DNA from: Alnus glutinosa | Taxonomy: Eukaryota; Streptophyta; Magnoliopsida; Fagales; Betulaceae | Reading direction: 5' to 3' | NCBI RefSeq assembly: GCF_958979055.1 | Contig: NC_084899.1 | Location: 2,430,501-2,494,500 of the forward strand | Length of the DNA: 64,000 nucleotides | Part shown: piece after piece, positions 55,716 through 64,000 of the stretch | How positions within the stretch are numbered: position 1 is the stretch's first letter | Layout of the letters: every line of letters begins with the position of its first letter | Made by a program: the position numbers and the translations under genes | The notes under the pieces: generated by a model | What the model saw: only the letters and a program-made list of their open reading frames with translations | Databases searched by the model: none | What the model was told of the DNA's origin: nothing

Positions 55716-58700
55716 ATGAATAAGAGTAGTGTGGGCTCCATCAGCAGTTCATCAGCAGATCTCATCGATGCCAAGCTCGAAGAGCATCAGATGTGTGGAT
55801 CCAAGCAGTGCCCCGGCTGCGGACACAAGCTCGAAGGCAAGCCGGTAATGATTATATATCTATCTTATCTCATAAAATTCTTGGCTTCAACATGAAGAAT
55901 TGAATCACACCCAAGAAAAGAATATGTCCTTAATTTTCAGATAAAACCAAATTCAATTCTTTTTTCTTTTTCTTTTTTCTCTCTTTTTTGCTTTCATTTT
56001 TACTTGAGTTTGATTATTGGAGTTTACAGGACTGGTTAGGTCTACCAGCAGGAGTGAAATTTGATCCTACAGACCAAGAATTGATAGAACACCTTGAAGC
56101 AAAGGTAGAGGCCAAAGACATGAAATCTCACCCTTTGATAGATGAGTTTATCCCTACTATTGAAGGAGAAGATGGGATTTGTTATACCCATCCTGAAAAA
56201 CTTCCAGGTCAGAAATTTCAATATTATTTATATATATGTTATTCAATTCCTAGCTTTCTTTAATATTTTCCCTTAATTAAACTTCATGCAGTACTGGGTT
56301 TAATTTGTTTTCAGACCATATCGTTGCTTGTCTTTCAGTTTGTTACACCTAAGTCAACCTAACTTTGATTTTGGTGACTTTTCTTGCAGGAGTTACAAGA
56401 GATGGGTTGAGCAGGCATTTCTTCCATAGACCTTCGAAAGCTTACACGACAGGAACAAGAAAGAGAAGAAAAATTCAAACCGAATGCGACATGCAAGGTG
56501 GAGAGACACGGTGGCACAAGACTGGGAAGACTAGGCCTGTAATGGTGAATGGCAAGCAAAAGGGCTGCAAGAAAATTCTAGTCCTTTACACAAACTTCGG
56601 CAAAAACAGAAAACCCGAAAAGACCAACTGGGTGATGCATCAATACCACCTTGGTCAGAACGAAGAGGAGAAAGAAGGTGAGCTTGTGGTTTCCAAGATA
56701 TTTTATCAGACTCAGCCAAGGCAATGCAACTGGTCTGACCGCAGTGCAACCACCGGCGAAGGAAGCAGCGACCCTAATAGCAGGAGAGACAGTGGCAGTG
56801 GGAGTTGTTCTTCCCGGGAGATGATTCCACAGAGAGACGACGTGTCTCCGGCTGGGGTTGCTCCAATATCCGGTTACACTGCCATGGACATTCAACAGTT
56901 CAAATCTGACCATTTTAGCTTTGCTCCATTCAGAAAAAGCTTTGACGAGGTATATTATATTATATTTGTTCATACATCTCAATCTATCATGCATCTTCTT
57001 AATCAATAGAATTTCTTCTTAAACAATAACTATGAAAAAAAAATAATGCTATATATTTAGAAAATTGTTATATATACAATTCTCATATAACTGGGATCAC
57101 GTTTCCTACCACGTCATTCCAGTTAATTATATTGTATTCGTATAACAATACTAAATTAAATAGAATTTCTCCATCATCACAAGTGGGTGTTGAAGTCTGT
57201 TTGTTTTTTTTTTTTTTTTTTGGCTTTGGGTGTTGAAGTTTGTTAGCTTGAAATTTATGCATCTTTTTCGGCTAAATAAAATCGATCGAGATGAATTAGA
57301 TCACCTTACTGATAGCATGTTGCTCTTCAACATGTACAAGTAAATAGATTTTGACATGGAACTAGTCATATACTTCACAAACATTAAAAGTGAAGGAAAG
57401 AACTAAAAATGCTCTAGGGTTGGTTGTTTTTTTTTTTTTTTTTAATACCCATTGCTTGCATATGAAGCATGAAAAACTCTATGGACCTCTCCTGATTAGA
57501 ATTGTCAGCTAACTAAAGCTTGTTAATTTCTCCACCAAGTGGCTACATAAATTAACTTGAAATTAATTAATGTCCAAGCTGACATGTAAAAGATAAAAAA
57601 TAAAGAGAGAAAAGGAAACTAAAGGGAAGCTGAAAATGGACTAGCTAGCAACCGGTCTATAACGTGGTGGTGTCCATTGCAGGTGGGGATAGGAGAGGCA
57701 TCGACGGCAAGGGAAGCCGCAGCATCAGGCACGTGCGAAGAGATGCGGGATCACCAGAGGCCACATGCCATGGCACCCCATGAGCATCATCAGCAACATC
57801 ACCATCCACATCATCAGATTGCGACGGCCACAGCCTTTCACATCACCAGGCCTTCACATCCCATTTCCACCATCATCTCTCCGCCTCCCCTCCACCACAC
57901 CTCCATTATTCTCGATCAAGACTCCTACCACGTCTCCAGAATAATGCTCCAAAATGAAAATTTCCAGGTAATTAATCAACCAAACCCATTTTCCTCTTCC
58001 TTTTTTTTTTTTTTTTTTTTTCCCAGTCCAATCATGAGTCAATTCTTCAATGTGTCCATCTTCTGGTTTGTTTGTTAATATGCATGATTTTCAGTGGCCA
58101 TGTACCAAAAAAAAAAGGAAAAGAAACTGTACGGCTTTTCACTTTTAAATCCTTGTTGAAGACATGATCATTGTTTAAGGTGGTTTTATTTTCTTTTGGT
58201 CTTGTCTTTTGAACGCCAAAATACAGCAGCAGCAGCAGCAGCAACAACAGCAGCAACAGCATCATAAAATGGGAGCGAGGTCTGCCTCTGGCTTGGAGGA
58301 ACTCATAATGGGTTGCACTTCAACTAATGTCAAAGAGGTAAGTATGAAACTTTTTGACCCTGAATTCCATGAGCCCTGATTTGTCATAATTCCAACCAAG
58401 GAGAGAAAGGACGAAAAGGTAAACAAGGATTAAAAAAAGGGAACAAAATAAAGAAAAACAAAATTTCTTTATTAATATAATTTAAATTAAAGAGAGAAAC
58501 CAGAATACTTCTTTTCCTTTTTCACTTTTTCTTCTTTTTTTTTTTTCCATGTTATTGTGGTTTTATAATGATATATACTATATCCACCTCCCCTAACATG
58601 CAACAGATGCCGGCACCTAACGCATATCAAGACTTAGACTAGACAGTCTTTTTACCTAAATGGAAAGAGCAAATTATGTTGAAGAATTTCAAAAGAATAC

Positions 58701-59618
58701 TTAAAGAAAGCGCAAAACAGAAGTTGCTTTTCTGCTTGTACACTCTTTTTGCTTCTTTAATTTCCAAGGATTTTTTTTTTTTTTTTCCCTGAACCGCTAG
58801 CTAGATGGTATAACAGTTTTTCCATTTCTAGTTTTTAATTTTTTTTTTTAACAAGAAATATCATTTAGTAGACTCTTATATAATTACTATATATACAACT
58901 AAGATTATGTGACCAGTAATGAAAATAAGTCATTAATTTTTTTTATTTTTTATTTTTTAGAAGTCTTCACTAATCTAAAAGATGAATTTTACTGACACGT
59001 TATAATAGTATAGGAGCTTACTAAATATCATTACTCCGATCAACACAAATAAGGAGCCTAAAAAAAATGTGAAATCAGAAGCGTGGATCTGGGAAGTAGA
59101 AGAAATTTTCTCCTTAAATCATTTTTGAAAATTTTAAACTACCAAAAAACTTTTCCCAGTGCAGCATTATCTTTTTAATAATTTGCCTGCTAATATATAT
59201 GAGCTGATGAAGGTCTAGAAAAGCATTTTTCTATACAGTCAATGCAATTGATTATATCAATAATCAGTCTTAAAAGGAGCATAATTAGGTAAGCAATTTA
59301 AGCAGTTGTCTTGTATTTTTTCATGATATCTTTTGAAAGAATGGAATGATAGTGACTTATATCTTTTCTCATGTGTGGCCTTACAAGAAAGATACATCAA
59401 CAGACATTTTGATTGAGATAAAAAAGGACTAAAGAGGCAGCTTTTCTGTTAATTGTTTCTTAAGTAGATTTTTTTACTACAGTCCAAACCCTAGTCTTCA
59501 CATGCTTACATTTTTTTTTTTTTAGCAGGAATCATCCATTACAAACCCTCAAGAAGCAGAATGGTTGAAGTATTCCTCCTTCTGGCCTGATCCTGACAAC
59601 CCGGATCATCATGGGTAG
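55716..59618 (+). CDS. NAC075: NAC domain transcription factor, NAC075-like
   Basis: Six exons: 55716-55844, 56030-56207, 56390-56949, 57683-57967, 58227-58337 and 59529-59618 (stop TAG 59616-59618). They give 450 aa. An N-terminal extension has a small Cys cluster (C27, C32, C35: [13 protein letters not shown]). The NAC DNA-binding domain covers about 46-212: [71 protein letters not shown] and [11 protein letters not shown]. The tail has a His-rich stretch, [12 protein letters not shown], a polyQ run, then [12 protein letters not shown] and [19 protein letters not shown]. The order and both ends match NAC075, a nuclear regulator linked to secondary wall formation and flowering. Exon 5 begins inside CAG repeats and exon 6 at CAG|GAA, so NAGNAG splice choices could change Gln number. 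Confidence 0.95.
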
Positions 59619-61422
59619 GAGCAAAAAAAAAAAAATAGAGAATAAACAACACCCTTACAGACAACATCATTATTGTCATCATTACTATGAAACCTTCCTC
59701 AAGTTCTTTCGACATGAGGCCGAGAAACCATCCATTGTTTGGTCATTTTCTTTCTTTTTTCCCGGGGGTCTGGCTAAGCTCTGATGGCTCTCAACCGAAC
59801 TAACTGTGCAACAGTCCATGTAGAGAGAGAGAAAGAACAAAAGGAAAAAGGAAGAAAAAGAAAAGAAACCAAGAAAGGCTGCATTCTCCTCTGACAAATA
59901 GAAGGAGAACCAAAGACCCAAAAGATAACCATTCGCATGAAAATCATCACCATTATGATTACAATATCATCTTTATGGCTATTCTTATTATTTTATTATT
60001 TTCAAGAGCTTGTATAATTTCTCTTTCTTGTTCTTTACAAAGAAAATACCAAAGAGCTTGTGCAAATTGCAACAAATACTTTGTTAATTGTGCTGTCTTT
60101 AGTCACTTTGTTAGTAAAATATAAAGTGTTCATATGATTTCTCTTTATAGAAATGAAGAAGGTTTATGAATTGTTTAATTATTTCATTGGTGCTTCACTT
60201 TTCTACTTCTTTTCATATTTTGGGAAATTTAATGAGATATAATATTATGGTTTCTCCTCGCTATTACAAAATTACAATTAAGTAACTTTTATGCATGGAT
60301 TTCAAAAGTCTATAGATGTGTAAAATTTAATCAGAACTATGAAATTGAGAGGATCCCGATCCGATCCGTCACCTCTAGCTAGTCTCCTATGCCTTCCGTG
60401 TTGTGCTTAATATTGTGATCTAGATATATACTAGTGCATGGTGGCATTACTTAAACTTAATTAAGTAGGAAAAATCTTATTATTTACACAAATTTAGTTA
60501 TTCTACTAACACTTATATTTGTACATAAAAACAAATTCATACCATAACTTTTATATTATGATTCATATCTTATACACTGTTCCGACTAGATATATATATA
60601 TACCAGATTGATACAAAAGAACAACATTCGATGAGTACGTGTTTAATGAGGTATATATGCTACAAAATAATGTGTAAAAACTAACAGAACTGCTTGCTTC
60701 CCTCTCCCAGATGAGACCTTCACGGGAGTTTTTTTCGGTATCAATGTTTCCTTAGTGAAAAGGATGGTTAAAGGAAATTCTTAGGCCCTCTCTTGTTTTC
60801 CCCATATATAACCTTATATGTTTGATAAATTCATCAAGCCACTGGGTGACAAACTGGTATAATCTTTAATTTTCTGGATAAACTATTATATCGTGCTCGA
60901 CGAGATTTTTTTAAAGTGGCTGTCATTCTATAAAAGGCGTATAATGGGTTCTTTGGGTCTACTATCAGAAAGGAGGGAAGGAAGTTAAAATTTCATATTG
61001 GAAATATGGAATCTTTACATAGTATATAGCAACAGATTTCACATTTTAAGTCACTGATGATCTCTTTGTTTTTTTGTTATTTGGATGACTTCTTTATTGC
61101 TTTATTCTATTCTAGATTCGAGCTTTTTCTGCAGTATATGATAGATATATTAGAGATGTGCTTATCCTGCGAGAGAGAGAGAGAGAGAGAGTAACGTGCA
61201 TGTTATCTTTTCTTTCATGGGACGTGCATGAGAAAAGCTAAAATCAATATGGAGGCGAGGCAGCTTCATCGTAGTTTCTGAAGGGAATAAAGATTGAGAG
61301 GACAAGAATAATCTTTACGGTTTGAAATGACAGCCGTACGTCTCCTGTCGAGATGGTAATTAATTTGTCCTGCCATCAATAACATATATTTATATATAGT
61401 TACTGACCATGAATTTGACCTC
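59619..61422. other. NAC075 3' UTR and intergenic DNA
   Basis: 59619-60130 is the likely 3' UTR. Beyond lies AT-rich DNA with a (GA)n run at 61172-61192. No further gene recognised. Confidence 0.5.
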
Positions 61423-61959
61423 TTAATACATATAAATACTTGCTGATTTATGATGTTTTTGTAGCTGAAAAATTAACATCAGCAGAGAGAATGAAAAGCT
61501 AGGGTACTGTTGGGTGGCATATATATATTTTGCTAAAAATAAACAAAAAGAGGAAGATCCTACAAGGGATTGTGCGGGGGATATAATAGGAGTGGGAAGG
61601 GGGAAGTGTCTCTTTCCAAATGCAATAGAAAAATAAATAATAAGGGAATGACATGTGTAGCTCAACCTAAAAAGGTGATATTCATTTCCTTTCACTTTAT
61701 GGAAGATTTCGGATGCTTTTAAAGGGGGGAAGAGAAGAGCATTAATTAGAGTAGCAGCAAATATAAGGGATCGAGGGGCTTTCTCCTGGTGTCCAGATTT
61801 GGTCCCATAAAGAAGTTGCAGGAAGAATTGTTGTAGTGCAATGAGGAATATCACAACATGCCCATAAACCACCTTTTTTGGATTCTTCCCACAGTGTCTC
61901 ACCCGCTTTTCAAATACAAATGAAAAGCCCACCTTCACTAGCTTGCTTAATTCTTCCAT
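61423..61959 (-). other. Doubtful 178-codon ORF
   Basis: A minus-strand frame MEELSKLVKVGFSFVFEKRV... with basic N-terminal residues and hydrophobic stretches (HVVIFLIALQQFFLQLLYG). It has no domain I know. The first 70 codons look more protein-like than the rest. It could be a small single-exon gene, a non-coding transcript or chance. Confidence 0.3.
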
Positions 61960-63469
61960 ATTATATGCATGGGGCCTTCAATCTTCATCAAAATATTTCT
62001 TCCTAAACTGTCGACGAATTCTTTGGTTATTATACTACTGCCCCTCCTCTATCTGTCACTGTTCTTTGTATATATCACGGCATGCATGGCCCATTGCAAT
62101 TAGTCAATGCATGTACAAATCAGATGGTAGATAGCATATGATCGAGGAGCTAGCACATCCTCCAATAAGTTGTTGAAGTTAGGAAAGGTTTGGTGAGCAT
62201 ATTCTCCACAAGTGTAAAGAAAAATCAGGATTCAGCAACTTGTCTCTAATGACATAAATTAACCAACGGACGGTGGAATTGGTCAATTAACATACTGCAG
62301 AAACATAGGTTTATATGACATCATATATATGCTAATAATGAAGTATGAAGAATCGGTTAGTCACACACCAAATCCTCTCGAGAGAATTTTCATAGAGAAA
62401 TAAGGTCAAGCACAAAGTGTCTTGATGGGATCCAGTGGAAAATCACTCCGATGCTAATTAAGTCGGTATTTGTTGAAGAAAGTAATAAGCTAAAGGAATT
62501 TACAAAAAAAAAAGGAAAAAAAGAAAAGGGAGTGCTTGGCTTGAATAATGCGCGCGTACATATATCCTGAGCAATTAAGCTCATTCCAAAGAAATGTTTT
62601 CCTGTGCTTTGTTGGTTAAGGAGAGGGTTATGGGATAACTGATTTGATTTTTGATTATATGGCCTTTAATCCATTATGAAAACGTTCCTTAACCCCAAAA
62701 AATAAAGTGGCATTAGGAGATCACTAGGTGGCAATCACCCAGATCTTGTAAACATTACATCTGATCTCTCTATTGCTAATTGTGTGCCCGTGGGCCGTCG
62801 ATCTCATCTGGATTTGGTTGATCCGTAAGACTTATCAGAAATGAGCCTATTTGGACTAACCAAATGGGCCGAAAAGGCCCGCTTCTTAGAGAGTTTATTC
62901 TTTTGATTTTGAGTAAACCAAAGTCGTAAGAGAATATCAGTAGGAATGGGCGATTGGCTCCTTTGACCAGAAAGACTATCATTTCATTTGCACAATATGA
63001 TAAATGTATGGAAGACGAGGCTTAAAATGAAGATAAGGTTGGAGCAGAATGTGACATATCGATATTATATATATATATATATATAATTGAAATTGATAAT
63101 AAAGCTTTTGCGGTTATATATATTGACAAAACTTAATCACATGCTATTATATATTGAAGTTTGCACCTTTGAAGACAAATGAATGATTTGTGTCATGGGA
63201 ATACACCTAGATCAGAAGAGGCTATAGTAGCTCAAATTAAATGGGAAATCAGGGTACGGCTTATCTTCAAGGAGAAGTTCAAAAGGACTCCTCTAAATGT
63301 TAGACTAGCTTGTATTTGGAATCTGTAAGATTTGTTTGTTTGTTTAGTATCTAGCTGATGTATTGTTTGAGTTGTTTTCTCACTTTGTTTAGGGAGTGTA
63401 TCCAGTTTTACTGGAGAGGGGAGAGATTGTTTTTGGATCGAGTTTGGTTTATGAAAGTTTTAATTCATC

Positions 63470-63507
<38 letters not shown>

Positions 63508-64000
63508 AAGTTTGATTAGAAAATGGATAATTAATTATAATTTCGATTATTTTTCTACAAATTAGTGGTCCCCCCCCCAATAAAGTACACATAAAACTTC
63601 ATACTTTTTGGATTTTTGAAAAATTTACCCACCCATAGTAAGAAAACTTGAATCAATAGTACCTGCTCGCCATTCCTACTTAAGGGGTGAAAATACCATT
63701 CACCACAAAGGTGTTATTAGAAAACTTTAACCTTCAATTTTTCTGTTACTGATTTCTCATTTCTAGGGTTTAAGCATGGAATTTGTAAACGGAAATGAAA
63801 TGAAAATAGAATTGACGATGAACTGAGGAAGAAATGGAAGAACAACAAAATTGGAAAATGATATTATACTGAAATTAGGCAAATTCGAGGATGCCTAAAA
63901 CCTCCGTGAGTAATTTGAGGTACTCCCCCTCCATTTTCAACCTAAAGACTGGATACCAATTTTCATGCCTAAAACATTTAACTAATCTTGTTTATATAGA
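61960..64000. other. Intergenic DNA to window end
   Basis: AT-rich with (TA)n runs at 63066-63086 and 63475-63504. No ORF with a recognisable domain, no tRNA or rRNA. Confidence 0.45.

Noticed and set aside
61550..61640. Candidate microRNA precursor (purine-rich stretch near AGTGTCTCTTTCC)
   Set aside because: No complementary arm at a suitable distance and no match to a conserved plant microRNA that I recognise.

Overview
The window is nuclear DNA of a flowering plant, most likely a woody eudicot. The genes have many short exons with GT-AG introns, the intergenic DNA is AT-rich, and there are abundant hAT, Mutator-like and Tourist-like MITEs, a Ty1/copia element, a Cassandra-type LTR and a SINE. 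Gene identities come from reading spliced exons by eye and from remembered family signatures; no search was run.

Layout: (1) 111-2293 (+) is the 3' part of a gamma-glutamyltransferase (GGT) gene, and 2980-5397 (-) is a complete AP-4 sigma adaptin gene; the two converge. (2) 7.15-32.3 kb is a tandem duplication around an ATP-dependent 6-phosphofructokinase (PFK) gene on the minus strand. The copy at 26.5-31.4 kb is intact (13 exons, 489 aa). The copy at 8.1-18.2 kb is in frame but decaying: it has a premature stop, it lacks the GAGQ segment, it carries substitutions in conserved motifs, and intron 3 holds a 5-kb copia element. A third, 5'-only fragment lies at 23.3-24.2 kb. Between the copies are a LINE remnant, a hAT-like element carrying a PPR gene scrap, and a second hAT-like element with a perfect internal duplication. 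(3) 35.5-39.1 kb (-) is a NUDT8-like Nudix hydrolase gene (344 aa) with a Cassandra solo LTR (5S rRNA-derived) in intron 7 and one apparent GC-AG intron. (4) 39.6-43.5 kb is gene-free and packed with small transposons, including a SINE with a 13-bp target duplication and a Mutator-type fold-back element. (5) 43.8-49.85 kb (+) is the mitochondrial processing peptidase alpha subunit gene (13 exons, 507 aa). (6) 50-55.7 kb is repeats and microsatellites, including a TA tract of about 105 bp. (7) 55.7-59.6 kb (+) is a NAC075-like transcription factor gene (6 exons, 450 aa). (8) 59.6-64 kb has no gene I can support beyond one doubtful 178-codon ORF.

The genes are ordinary, unrelated plant housekeeping and regulatory genes: glutathione turnover, vesicle adaptor, glycolysis, nucleotide-sugar or cofactor hydrolysis, mitochondrial import, and wall or flowering regulation. 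They do not form a pathway or cluster. I found no convincing new biological system. The most informative material is the history of the PFK duplication, where the intact copy preserves the empty sites of transposons that later entered the other copy.
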